Shown here: positions 6,849 through 14,390 of the stretch, in pieces | How positions within the stretch are numbered: the first letter of the stretch is position 1 | How the letters are laid out: each line of letters begins with the position of its first letter | Assembly (NCBI GenBank): GCA_002437585.1 | Contig: DJQM01000047.1 | Location: forward strand, 1 to 25,251 | From: Clostridiales bacterium UBA6386 | GTDB taxonomy: Bacteria; Bacillota; Clostridia; Oscillospirales; Oscillospiraceae | Length of the DNA stretch: 25,251 bases | Direction: 5' to 3' | Notes under the pieces: model-generated | The model's database searches: none | What the model saw: the letters and a program-made list of their open reading frames with translations, nothing else | What the model was told of the DNA's origin: nothing | Made by a program: the position numbers and the translations under genes

Positions 6849-7840
6849 TGGAAAATACTCCCCAGCACCGCACCGCCGGTCTGAGCCTCCTTGGGGCGGA
6901 TGGAATCGTAGGCAATGGCATAGGCCGTCTCCACCCGGTTGCGCAGGAAATAATAAATGGCAAACTGCGCCGCCAGATACGCCGCGAAAAAGCCATAGTA
7001 GCTCACCGTGTCGCTCCAGGGCAGGCTCACCCCCGCCAGAGCCAGAATCGTGTCCCCATAGCACAGAAGCCGCGCCAGCACGTCCAGCCCATAGTACCAC
7101 CACAGGCTGATGTCCAGCTTCAGAAGCCTGCCGGCATTTCCCTTCATCATCTTCCGGCTCTCCCGCAGAGCCATCATGGCGGGGATGCCCGGCTTGTCGA
7201 TGATGACATACTGCGCCATCCGATACCGGAAAGCCAGGGGCACCGCCATCACCGCCATCAGAATCAGGCACAGCCCAAAAGCCGGCGCCATGGCGCCCAT
7301 CAGCTGGTCGTAGACCCCGCTGTCCAGCACCACCTGGGGATTCATCACCGTGGCGTTCTCCATCAGGGGCTGAAGCAGCTCCACCGCCCGGTCGGAGAAG
7401 GGCGACATCATGAACAGCAGGCTGCCCAGGTAAAGACCCCCCAGGCAAGCACCGAAGAGTATGGCCGCCTCCAGCAGGACGCACCGCAGCAGCACCCAGA
7501 GCCGGTCAAAGCCCAGGCGAAGACTCTGGGGCGTGACGCACTGACCCCTGGCCACCCGGAGCATGGCCGCCTGATAGCCCAGCTCCAGGCACAGACTCAC
7601 CGGGATTGCGATAATGGGCAGGATATTCTGCAGGGAGATCAGTACGGTTCTGCGCCCCATGCCGTCCAGGCCGCCGGATTGGTCAATGAGCAGATCCAGG
7701 ATCAGGCTCAGAAGCACCACCAGGGCGGACAGTCCCAGGGTAAGCCCGGCGTACACCGCCGCCACCTTGTTCCCCTGCTGCGCATCCCGCAGGCGGCGAA
7801 CCGCCGTCTTCTTTACTTCGGAAGGATTGTAGATATCCAT
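6845..7840 (-). CDS. DUF975 family membrane protein
   Basis: A 331-residue integral membrane protein of unknown role. It has about six hydrophobic segments (near residues 27-50, 68-90, 115-140, 185-210, 255-280 and 285-305). The motif 'RMAQYVIIDKPGIPAMMALRESRKMMKGN' (read in parts) followed by LDISLWWYYGLDVL is characteristic of DUF975. The start at 7840 (MDIYNPSEVKK) is chosen because it begins the conserved N-terminal region and lies just inside its promoter; the open frame extends further only into the spacer and the divergent gene. The ribosome site (GAGAGGAA) is distant, so initiation may be weak. Its neighbours give no functional hint. Confidence 0.85.
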   Translation of the reverse strand: MDIYNPSEVKKTAVRRLRDAQQGNKVAAVYAGLTLGLSALVVLLSLILDLLIDQSGGLDGMGRRTVLISLQNILPIIAIPVSLCLELGYQAAMLRVARGQCVTPQSLRLGFDRLWVLLRCVLLEAAILFGACLGGLYLGSLLFMMSPFSDRAVELLQPLMENATVMNPQVVLDSGVYDQLMGAMAPAFGLCLILMAVMAVPLAFRYRMAQYVIIDKPGIPAMMALRESRKMMKGNAGRLLKLDISLWWYYGLDVLARLLCYGDTILALAGVSLPWSDTVSYYGFFAAYLAAQFAIYYFLRNRVETAYAIAYDSIRPKEAQTGGAVLGSIFQ

Positions 7841-7880
7841 AAAAAATCTCAGGTTCCTCTCAGTCTTATCAATCCCTATA

Positions 7881-7909
7881 GTTATAAACCAAACCGGCGG
7901 AAATAGCAA
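7881..7909 (-). promoter_or_regulatory. Promoter for the DUF975 gene
   Basis: On the minus strand TTGCTA (7909-7904) and TATAAC (7886-7881) are 17 bases apart, about 40 bases upstream of the start codon. Confidence 0.65.
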
Positions 7910-7948
7910 ATAAATTTTTTGTAACGGTGGAAAACCCGCGGCGGCTGT

Positions 7949-7956
7949 GGTATACT
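7949..7956 (+). promoter_or_regulatory. Extended -10 promoter for the XRE regulator
   Basis: TGGTATACT ends at 7956, giving an extended -10 (TG-N-TATACT) with no good -35 box. A GGAGGT at 7959-7964 follows at once but has no suitable start codon, and the structured element at 7968-8136 separates this promoter from the gene. Confidence 0.5.
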
Positions 7957-7967
7957 GTGGAGGTAAA

Positions 7968-8136
7968 TTAGGAAAGCTCTGAACCAATCCTCTTCGGCTG
8001 AGCTGCGGATCTTTTTCCCTATCCGTGCAGTTCCAAAAGCGGGAAATACGTACAGTATTCCTCCGTTTTTGGAACCTTCGCCTAGAGAAAAATCTCTCGC
8101 TGTCAGCACTTGCGGATTGGTTCAGAGCTTCCCTTA
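7968..8136. mobile_element. MITE-like element or structured leader with 23-bp terminal inverted repeats
   Basis: Terminal inverted repeats at 7968-7990 and 8114-8136 match at 21 of 23 positions (the inner 16, AGCTCTGAACCAATCC, perfectly). Inside are three further hairpins: 8003-8030 (CTGCGGAT with ATCCGTGCAG), 8030-8075 (GTTCCAAAAGCGG with CCGTTTTTGGAAC, loop GTACA region) and 8085-8098 (AGAGA with TCTCT). The whole can be drawn as an outer stem closing a multibranch loop. AATTA occurs on both flanks (7966-7970, 8138-8142) and may be a target duplication. No open frame of its own. It lies wholly within the leader of the XRE gene, so it would be transcribed. Confidence 0.6.
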
Positions 8137-8159
8137 CAATTACGCCTGGAGGGATGGGT

Positions 8160-8960
8160 ATGGACTTAGGACAGCGGCTGCGGCAGGCTCGGCTGGAAGC
8201 GAATCTGAGCCAGCGCGCCTTGTGCGGCGAGGAAATCACCCGGAATATGCTCTCCCGGATCGAAAACGGAGCCGCTAAGCCCTCCATGAAAACCCTCCGG
8301 TATCTGGCCGGCCGGCTGGGGAAGCCCATGAGCTATTTCCTGGAGGAAACGGCGGTGCTGTCCCCGAATGGGCAGGTCATGGAATCCGCCCGGCGGCTCT
8401 ACGACGAGGGAAAATACGACCAGGCGGCTCTGGCATTGGAGAGCTACCGCTCCCCCGACCCGGTGTACGACCGGGAAAAGGTCCTTCTGTGGGTGCTCGC
8501 CCGGCTGGGTCAGGCGGAGGCGGCTCTGCGTCAGGGCAAGGAACTTTATGCGCAAAACCTGCTGGAAGGCATCGATACCGCCGGAATCTACTGCGCCGAA
8601 GCTTTAGAGCGGCGGCGGCTCCTACTGCTGGGTCAGGTGTCCGGCGAGCCGCGGGCAGCGGCTGGGCTGCCCAGTCTGGACGAGGAGCTGCTGCTGCGTG
8701 CCAGAGAAGCCCTGGCGGAAAATGACCCTTCCCGCGCCGCCCGGCTGCTGGATGCCATGGAAGTTCGGGACAGCCCCCGCTGGATGCTGCTCCGGGGTCT
8801 GGCCTGCATGGGTCGGAAGGAATACGCCGACGCGGTTTCCTGTCTGCGTCTGGCCGAGGGCAGCTTCCCGGAGCAGGCCATTCCCAGGCTGGAGCTGTGC
8901 TATCGGGAGCTGAAGGACTACCAGAATGCCTATTTTTACGCCTGCAAGCAGAAAAAATGA
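8160..8960 (+). CDS. XRE family regulator with C-terminal TPR-like domain
   Basis: A 266-residue protein. Residues 1-65 form a helix-turn-helix of the Cro/C1 type (LGQRLRQARLEANLSQRAL, then ITRNMLSRIENGAAKPSMKTLRYLAGRLGKPMSYFLEE, quoted in pieces). Residues about 85-266 are alpha-helical repeats (for example 'ARRLYDEGKYDQAALALESY' and GRKEYADAVSCLRLAEGSFP) resembling TPRs. Such proteins are often peptide- or stress-responsive regulators, but no partner is encoded nearby. ATG 8160 is preferred to ATG 8154 because GGAGG at 8148-8152 then has seven-base spacing. The long upstream open frame into 8025 is part of the structured element, not protein. Confidence 0.88.
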   Translation: MDLGQRLRQARLEANLSQRALCGEEITRNMLSRIENGAAKPSMKTLRYLAGRLGKPMSYFLEETAVLSPNGQVMESARRLYDEGKYDQAALALESYRSPDPVYDREKVLLWVLARLGQAEAALRQGKELYAQNLLEGIDTAGIYCAEALERRRLLLLGQVSGEPRAAAGLPSLDEELLLRAREALAENDPSRAARLLDAMEVRDSPRWMLLRGLACMGRKEYADAVSCLRLAEGSFPEQAIPRLELCYRELKDYQNAYFYACKQKK

Positions 8961-8966
8961 AAAATT

Positions 8967-8990
8967 GGAACCGGTCACGCCGGTTCCCGT
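8967..8990 (+). terminator. Weak intrinsic terminator after the XRE gene
   Basis: GGAACCGG (8967-8974) pairs with CCGGTTCC (8980-8987) around TCACG; the following CGTTTC is only a modest T-run. A second hairpin, GGGGAGAC (9023-9030) with GTCTCCCC (9039-9046) followed by TTTCTC, may back it up. Confidence 0.6.
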
Positions 8991-9185
8991 TTCAGCTTCC
9001 CGCCGTCAGGCCATAATGTACCGGGGAGACCGTTCCCTGTCTCCCCTTTCTCGCGTCACACCGCTGCGCTTGGCGGCGACACACTTGACAGACAATGTAA
9101 CAGGCGTTTTGTCGTCACAAACGGCTTGTTTCTTGCTGTCCGAGGGTAGTATCTGCAAGAAAACCATTTTCATACGGAGGTTCCC

Positions 9186-9437
9186 ATGGAAACATTTGTC
9201 ACATTGCTCATCCCCGCCATTTTGGCCATTGTGCTCATCCGGCTGCTGCTCATGCCCCTGAAGCTGGGCTTCAAGATCGCGCTTCACTGTGCCTGCGGCT
9301 TTGTGTGCCTGTGGCTGCTGAACAGCGTCTCAGGCTTTACGGGAATTTACTTTCCCATCAACGCCGTCACCGTGCTGGTGTCCGGTGTTCTGGGGCTTCC
9401 GGGCATCGCCGTTCTGGCAATTCTTGCGGTGCTGTAA
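9186..9437 (+). CDS. bofA: BofA family inhibitor of pro-sigma-K processing
   Basis: An 83-residue, almost wholly hydrophobic membrane protein with three predicted segments (about 3-23, 28-48 and 60-82). The family signature is plain: LPLKLGFK-like basic loop after segment one, LLNSVSGFTGIYFPINAVTVLVSGVLGLPGIAVL (read in parts) at the C-terminus. In Bacillus, BofA holds the SpoIVFB protease inactive with SpoIVFA until SpoIVB signals from the forespore. GGAGG at 9176-9180 lies five bases before the ATG. A TTGACA at 9085-9090 has no matching -10, so the promoter may use a sporulation sigma factor. No recR or pro-sigma-K gene is adjacent. Confidence 0.9.
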   Translation: METFVTLLIPAILAIVLIRLLLMPLKLGFKIALHCACGFVCLWLLNSVSGFTGIYFPINAVTVLVSGVLGLPGIAVLAILAVL

Positions 9438-9446
9438 CGAAAAAGA

Positions 9447-9477
9447 AGCGGGCGGTCACTGACCGCCCGCTTTTTTT
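9447..9477. terminator. Strong bidirectional terminator between bofA and the mscS-type gene
   Basis: An 11-bp perfect stem (9447-9457 with 9461-9471, loop ACT), seven Ts on the plus side and AAAAAG on the other, so it can stop transcripts from both convergent genes. Confidence 0.92.
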
Positions 9478-10273
9478 ATTTGTCCAAATGCACGTTCAAA
9501 TGGGGATAGGTCATCTCGATTCCCTGCTGGTCGAAAATGTCCTTGATCCGCTGGTTCACCTGGAAATATACGCCCCAGTAGTCCTCCGGCTTTACCCAGA
9601 CCCACAGATTGTAGCCGATGGCACTGTCGCCGTACTCCTTGATCACCGCCCGGGGTGCCGGATCCAGCAGGGCGTTGTCTACGGTGCCCGCCAGCACCAG
9701 CGCATCGATCACCTTCTGGGTAGGCGCGTCGTAGGAAGCGGAGACGGTCAGATCCACCCGGCGGGTTTCCGCGCTGGAGTAGTTCACGATCTGGGCGGCG
9801 GACACCGCGCTGTTGGGAATGGAAATGATCCGGTTGTCAAAGGTGGCCAGCACCGTGTAGGTCATGGTGATCTCCTTCACCGTGCCCCCCTGACCGGCGA
9901 TCTCCACATAGTCCCCGCTGTGGAAGGGATGGGTATAGAGGATCACGAAGCCGCCGATGAGATTGGACACCATATTCTGAAGCGCCAGGGAAAGTGCCAG
10001 GGTCAGGACACTGGCCAGTGCCACAATGCTGGATACGTCAATGCCCATCTGGGACGCGGCAATGAGGAACAGCAGAATATACATGGCCGCCTGAGCCAGG
10101 GAGGTAATCAGGCTGTGCGCCGCCTTTTCCAGATGGGATTTTTCCAGGGCGGCGGAAATCAGCTTCATAATGATCCGGATGACCAGCACGCCGATGACGA
10201 GGATCAGCACCGTTCCCAGAAGCTTCTTGAAAAACAGGCTTCCGGACAGGGAAGCAAGCAGCGTATCCAACAT
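9476..10273 (-). CDS. MscS family mechanosensitive ion channel
   Basis: A 265-residue channel that would open under membrane tension to release solutes during osmotic downshock. It has three transmembrane segments (about 15-37, 57-78 and 82-105); the pore helix is 'VALASVLTLALSLALQNMVSNLIGGFVIL' (read in parts), followed by the cytoplasmic beta domain starting HPFHSGDYVEIAGQGGTVKEI and containing IPNSAV. Length is close to E. coli MscS (286). AGGAGG stands six bases before the ATG. It is a single-gene unit with a promoter at 10295-10322 and a shared terminator. Confidence 0.94.
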   Translation of the reverse strand: MLDTLLASLSGSLFFKKLLGTVLILVIGVLVIRIIMKLISAALEKSHLEKAAHSLITSLAQAAMYILLFLIAASQMGIDVSSIVALASVLTLALSLALQNMVSNLIGGFVILYTHPFHSGDYVEIAGQGGTVKEITMTYTVLATFDNRIISIPNSAVSAAQIVNYSSAETRRVDLTVSASYDAPTQKVIDALVLAGTVDNALLDPAPRAVIKEYGDSAIGYNLWVWVKPEDYWGVYFQVNQRIKDIFDQQGIEMTYPHLNVHLDK

Positions 10274-10294
10274 GATATTCCTCCTTTTGGGTTT

Positions 10295-10322
10295 ATTATA
10301 GCGTCCTTTTGGGAAATTGCAA
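10295..10322 (-). promoter_or_regulatory. Promoter of the mscS-type gene
   Basis: Minus strand: TTGCAA (10322-10317), 16-base spacer, TATAAT (10300-10295), ending about 20 bases before the start codon. Confidence 0.7.
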
Positions 10323-10336
10323 CCGGAATAAAAGTA

Positions 10337-10633
10337 GTCATTGCGAGGAGGCCGCAGGCCGACGTGGCAATCCGTTCCCCCGACTCCCTTGTGTAAAGGG
10401 AGCTGTCAGCGTAGCTGACTGAGGGATTGTCAAATCGTGACAGTAAAGGAACACCTTTTGAAAATGTACAATCCCCCCCGTCACGGCAAAAGCCGTGCCC
10501 CCCCCTTACACAAGAGGGGCTTTTTTGTGCTCCCCCTTGTTCAGCAAGGGGGAGCATTACGGATTGCCACACCAGTGTTGCGACACTGGTTCGCAATGAC
10601 AGCTTCTATTTCAGCGCACTGGTTCGCAATGAC
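10337..10633. repeat. Composite palindromic intergenic repeat (family B)
   Basis: The unit begins GTCATTGCGA (10337-10346) and GTGGCAATCCG (10364-10374), and closes with their inverted complements CGGATTGCCAC (10560-10570) and TCGCAATGAC (10591-10600); an extra CACTGGTTCGCAATGAC end follows up to 10633. Nested inside are CTCCCTTGTGTAAAGGGAG (10384-10402) with an inverted partner near 10499-10519, a CACGGC/GCCGTG hairpin near 10482-10497, and a perfect 11-bp hairpin at 10529-10555. No coding potential. A degenerate relative lies at 24784-24880. It fills the whole spacer between the mscS-type and kinase genes. Confidence 0.75.
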
Positions 10634-10644
10634 ATATGTTTACG

Positions 10645-13383
10645 TTAAATGCCAGGAAAAATCAGCGTCACCTTGAACAGGTCGCCGTCCACCAGCAGCT
10701 GCAGCTCGCCCTTTTGCAGCTCCATCAGGCTCTTGGCGATGTTCAGCCCCAGGCCGCTGCCCTCGGTGTTCCGGGAATCGTCTCCCCGGACGAACCGCTC
10801 CATCAGCTCCTCGGAGTCCACATTCAGCTCCTTCCGGGAAATATTCTTCACGGACAGCACCACCTTCCCCTCCAGCCGGGTCAGGTCGATATACAGCCGG
10901 GTTCCGGGCAGGGCATACTTCACCGCGTTGCCCAAAAGATTACTCAGCACCCGCCAGACCAGCTTCCCATCGGCCATCATGGGCATAAAGGGCTCTTCGT
11001 GCCGGAATACCGGAATCAGGTTTGCTCTGTCCAGCTTGTCGGCGAACTCGCCCAGAGCCTGATTCACAGACTCCACCCCGTCCACCTGGGTGATGAACAC
11101 GCTCATGTTGCCGGTGCTGGCCTTGCTCATTTCCATCAGGTCGTCAATGAGCTTTTTCAGCCTCTGGGACTGCCGATCCAGCACCTCCAGATATTCCTTC
11201 CGCTCCTGCTCGGTCTGGGCCTTTTCCAGAAGATCCACATAATTGATGATGGAGGTCAGCGGGGTCTTGATGTCGTGGGACACGTTGGTGATCAGCTCGG
11301 TCTTCATCCGCTCGGACTTGAACTGCCGCTTGGCCGCCAGCACCGTGGCGTCCGCCAGACTGTTCAGGCTCTGGGCGAACTGGGAGAAGGCTCCCACCAT
11401 GTGCTTTTCGTCCACCTTGATATTCAGGTCGCCCTTGCTCATCCGGGATGCGCTGTCCATAAGCTTGCCGAAGCAGTAGGCACCGTAGCAGATCACCGCC
11501 GCCCACAGAATCAGGCTCCAGAGGGAGCCTCTGCTCATGACGAAGAACGCCAGGCACAGCCCCCCGGCCAGCAGCCACTGCCAGGTCAGAGGCAGGAAGG
11601 AGATCATCCGGTTCACCCGTTTTTCCAGCCAGGCGCCGCCCCGGCTCAGGCTGTGCCAGAGCTTCCTGGCAAGACCGACCAGCCAGGGCCAGGCACGATT
11701 GCTCAGGATACTCTCCAGCCACCTGGCGAAACGGACGCACAGACTCAGGCACCGGCCGCAAAGACTGTTGCGCCAGAGGAAGCCATCCGGGGTCTTCAGC
11801 TGAGCCGCCGCCGCGAAGCAGAAGCCCACGAAGGCCACGCAGCCCAGATACATCAGCAGTGCTCCCAGCCCCACGCCGGTGGTCAGGTCGCTGGGCATCA
11901 GATACACGCACGCTGCCGCGCCGCCGGCCACGCAGCCCGCGGTCAGGCCGCCGGCCAGCACCAGGTACAGATCTAGGGGCAGCCGGTTCAGGCCTCCGGC
12001 TCGAACCTCAGGAATGCCGGGCTTCCGGCCTGCCGCGCCGCAAAGGTACACGGCTGTAACCGCGAACAGGAGCAGGCTCACGCACACCACAGGCAGCAGC
12101 AGCCCCCGGATATCCCGGAGGAGCCGCACCCCGTTCCACATGGCCGCGTCCTCGCCGCCGGTGGGGTCAACGTACAGCCGCACGGTCAGCTCCGGCATGG
12201 TCACATAGACATATTTCGCCGTCACGTCCTCATCCGTCGTAGCGTCATGATAGGAAATCCGGTTGATCTGGTAGCTGCTCAGGGGCTTGTCGTCGATCAT
12301 CACCGGTTCGGTGACTTCGGTATCGGGCAGGGTCGACCCCTGAGCCGCCGCCGGGGCGGCGGTGGCCGGAACGGTGACTTCCGTGGTTTCGGGAACGGTG
12401 GTTTCCGCCGCTGTGGTCTGGGGAAGGGATTCCTCGGTAGGCGTCTCGGAGGCGCTGGAAGCGGTAGTCTCCGCTGCGGTCTCGGTGGAGGTCGTGGTCT
12501 CCTCAGTAGAAGCGGTGGTTTCCGCCGTGGTTTCCGCCAGAGCGGTCTCGGGAACGGTCTCGGCCACGGTGGTTTCCACCGCCTCCGGCTCCGGATCGTT
12601 GCTCCGGAACACCAGGTAGCCGCTTTCGTCATAGGTCATCGTTCCCACAGGCTCGGCAGAGGAAACCTCATAAATAATCTCCCCGGTCTCGTCCAGGCAG
12701 CAGAAATAGTCCGGGGTATTGTTTGTGATCTCATAGGGAATTGTCGCAAGGGCACGGAAGAGCACCCGACCCATTTCGTCATGAAACAGGATGCCGATAG
12801 TCCCGCCAGGGGCGAAGTCCACCAGCCGGTTTCCGCTGTAGAAGCGAATCCGGGACACATAGCTGCCCATGGGCTGAACGGCATCGTAGAGGTATTCCTC
12901 CCCCTCCGCCACCGTCCGGGGAACGGTCTTTTCCGCCTCCAACTCCGCCTGCCCCACGAAGCCAAGGAAGTGCATGTACTTGCCCGTCTCCGGGAAGGTG
13001 TAGCACACGGCGTTGGCATCCGCCTGGGCGTTTTCCAGGTTGTAGCTGCTGACCACCCGACCCTCGGCGTCCAGAATCTCATAGCCGTGGTCAGGGTAGA
13101 GCCGGTAGAACCAGTCCGGGTCGCCGTGCTGTTCATAGGCCTGAGCTCGGAGCATCTCGGAAGAGCAGCCGCCCAGGATTTTCCCCGCGTATTCCAGAGC
13201 CGCCTGGTTGGCGTATTCCGCCGCGTAGTTCCGGGCCGACTGCGCCAGATACTCGTCTACGGTGTTGTTGTAAAGATCCAGCTCGGACAGGCAGAAGATT
13301 CCGGCCAGCCCGCCGCAGGCACCCAGCAGGCACAGGGCGCACAGCCCGATGGCGATAAATTTGAATGCCCCATGACTTTTCAT
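10645..13383 (-). CDS. Membrane sensor histidine kinase
   Basis: A 912-residue kinase partnered with the adjacent response regulator (4-base ATGA overlap at 13380-13383). Order: transmembrane segment (about 8-28), a large extracytoplasmic sensor region, a Thr/Glu/Ala-rich low-complexity stretch (about 261-350), more sensor, then several membrane segments (about 425-447, 467-495, 500-525, 600-640), a HAMP-like helix (about 640-690), HisKA with His703 in NVSHDIKTPLTS, and an HATPase domain with NLLGNAVKYA and GSGLGLNIAKSL. Unusually long, with extra membrane segments. The signal sensed is unknown; a cell-envelope cue is plausible from topology and the VanR/RegX-like partner. A start at MKSHGAFKF is fixed by the overlap. 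Confidence 0.92.
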   Translation of the reverse strand: MKSHGAFKFIAIGLCALCLLGACGGLAGIFCLSELDLYNNTVDEYLAQSARNYAAEYANQAALEYAGKILGGCSSEMLRAQAYEQHGDPDWFYRLYPDHGYEILDAEGRVVSSYNLENAQADANAVCYTFPETGKYMHFLGFVGQAELEAEKTVPRTVAEGEEYLYDAVQPMGSYVSRIRFYSGNRLVDFAPGGTIGILFHDEMGRVLFRALATIPYEITNNTPDYFCCLDETGEIIYEVSSAEPVGTMTYDESGYLVFRSNDPEPEAVETTVAETVPETALAETTAETTASTEETTTSTETAAETTASSASETPTEESLPQTTAAETTVPETTEVTVPATAAPAAAQGSTLPDTEVTEPVMIDDKPLSSYQINRISYHDATTDEDVTAKYVYVTMPELTVRLYVDPTGGEDAAMWNGVRLLRDIRGLLLPVVCVSLLLFAVTAVYLCGAAGRKPGIPEVRAGGLNRLPLDLYLVLAGGLTAGCVAGGAAACVYLMPSDLTTGVGLGALLMYLGCVAFVGFCFAAAAQLKTPDGFLWRNSLCGRCLSLCVRFARWLESILSNRAWPWLVGLARKLWHSLSRGGAWLEKRVNRMISFLPLTWQWLLAGGLCLAFFVMSRGSLWSLILWAAVICYGAYCFGKLMDSASRMSKGDLNIKVDEKHMVGAFSQFAQSLNSLADATVLAAKRQFKSERMKTELITNVSHDIKTPLTSIINYVDLLEKAQTEQERKEYLEVLDRQSQRLKKLIDDLMEMSKASTGNMSVFITQVDGVESVNQALGEFADKLDRANLIPVFRHEEPFMPMMADGKLVWRVLSNLLGNAVKYALPGTRLYIDLTRLEGKVVLSVKNISRKELNVDSEELMERFVRGDDSRNTEGSGLGLNIAKSLMELQKGELQLLVDGDLFKVTLIFPGI

Positions 13384-14078
13384 CTGACCGTTGCCTCCAT
13401 TTTATAGCCCTGACCCCAGACCACCTTCAGGTATCGGGGTTCGGACGGATTGATTTCGATTTTTTCCCGCAGGTGCCGGATGTGTACCGCCACTGCGCCC
13501 TCGCTGCCCAGGGCGGTCTCCTGCCAGACGGACTCATAGAGTACCTTGGTGGAGAAGACCTTGCCGGGGTTGGCCATGAGCAGATGTAAAATGGCGTACT
13601 CCGTGGGGGTCAGTGCCACCTCTTCCCCGTCCACGCTGACGGTTTTCGTCCGGTCGTCCAATGTCACGCCGCCTACGGTCAGGTTGCCCTCCACCGTCTC
13701 CGGCTTGCTGCCCAGCCGGTCATACCGGCGCAGCTGGGAGCGAACCCGTGCCAGCACCTCCACCGGCACGAAGGGCTTGGTGATATAGTCGTCGGCTCCC
13801 ACGTTCAGACCCAGCACCTTGTCCTCGGTCTCGGACTTGGCGGTGAGCAGAATGATGGGCGCGTTGGAAAATTCCCGGATTTTGGAGGTGGCCGTAATGC
13901 CGTCCATGACGGGCATCATCACGTCCAGCAGGATCAGGTGGATGTCGTGCTTTTTCACCACATCCAGAGCCTCCTTGCCGGTGTATGCCTCGTAGAGATG
14001 GTAGCCCTCCGGTGCCAGATAAATTTTCAGCGCGTTTACGATATCCGGCTGATCGTCACAAATCAGGACGTTGTACAT
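13380..14078 (-). CDS. OmpR/PhoB family response regulator
   Basis: A 232-residue two-domain regulator. The receiver domain (1-115) has the acidic pocket Asp8/Asp9, phospho-acceptor Asp52 in LILLDVMMP, Thr79 and Lys101 in DYITKPF. The C-terminal winged helix (about 130-230) has 'LTPTEYAILHLLMANPGKVFS' (read in parts) and VAVHIRHLREKI, ending VWGQGYKME. It should be phosphorylated by the overlapping kinase and bind direct repeats at target promoters. AAGGGG stands eight bases before the start. It is first in the two-gene operon. Confidence 0.95.
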   Translation of the reverse strand: MYNVLICDDQPDIVNALKIYLAPEGYHLYEAYTGKEALDVVKKHDIHLILLDVMMPVMDGITATSKIREFSNAPIILLTAKSETEDKVLGLNVGADDYITKPFVPVEVLARVRSQLRRYDRLGSKPETVEGNLTVGGVTLDDRTKTVSVDGEEVALTPTEYAILHLLMANPGKVFSTKVLYESVWQETALGSEGAVAVHIRHLREKIEINPSEPRYLKVVWGQGYKMEATVR

Positions 14079-14110
14079 ATCTTTCGCCCCTTCTTCCTCT
14101 TTTTGCGCCT

Positions 14111-14139
14111 ATTATAACATTCTTTTCCGGAATAAGAAA
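14111..14139 (-). promoter_or_regulatory. Promoter and possible operator of the two-component operon
   Basis: TATAAT on the minus strand (14116-14111) is clear; the -35 (TTTCTT, 14139-14134) is poor at 17-base spacing, suggesting activator dependence. The spacer holds a near-palindrome centred on TTCCGGAA (14126-14133 region) that could bind a regulator (inference). Confidence 0.5.
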
Positions 14140-14208
14140 GGGGGTGGATTCTTAAAAAGTTATTAAATCGACGCAATTGGCTTCACCGGGGATGCCCAGT
14201 AAGTGCTT

Positions 14209-14235
14209 GTAGGGGCCGATGCCCTCATCGGCCCG
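14209..14235 (+). repeat. REP-like palindrome, copy 1 of an inverted pair (family A)
   Basis: GTAGG then GGGCCGATG (14213-14221) with CATCGGCCC (14226-14234). Opposite orientation to the copy at 14262-14288. Confidence 0.75.
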
Positions 14236-14261
14236 ATAACAAATCCTTCCGACAGGTAAAA

Positions 14262-14288
14262 CGGGTCGATGTGGGCATCGACCCCTAC
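14262..14288 (-). repeat. REP-like palindrome, copy 2 of an inverted pair (family A)
   Basis: GGGTCGATG with CATCGACCC around TGGG, followed by CCTAC, 26 bases from the first copy. The pair can also fold as one larger inverted repeat. Confidence 0.75.
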
Positions 14289-14346
14289 GGTTTCAGAATT
14301 GGCACCCGGCAAATTCGGGGGTTCCCTTTGGTACAATCAAGCGAAA

Positions 14347-14374
14347 CGCCCTCCGGCGAAAAAGCCGGAGGGCG
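14347..14374 (-). terminator. Terminator of the cstA operon
   Basis: An 11-bp perfect stem (14347-14357 with 14364-14374, loop GAAAAA on the plus strand). On the minus strand the hairpin follows the stop of the small gene by 16 bases and is trailed by TTTCGCTT. Confidence 0.7.
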
Positions 14375-14390
14375 CATGGGGTATGAAATT

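Noticed and set aside
7841..8329. An upstream extension of the DUF975 protein on the minus strand
   Set aside because: It would include the whole inverted-repeat element and overlap the XRE gene; the conserved N-terminus starts at 7840.
10337..10633. A possible CRISPR array because of repeated short units
   Set aside because: The units are inverted and nested, not direct repeats with regular spacers, and no cas genes are near.
10636..11976. A 446-codon plus-strand frame opposite the histidine kinase
   Set aside because: Antisense shadow of the HisKA/HATPase part, Gln/His-rich, no start signal.
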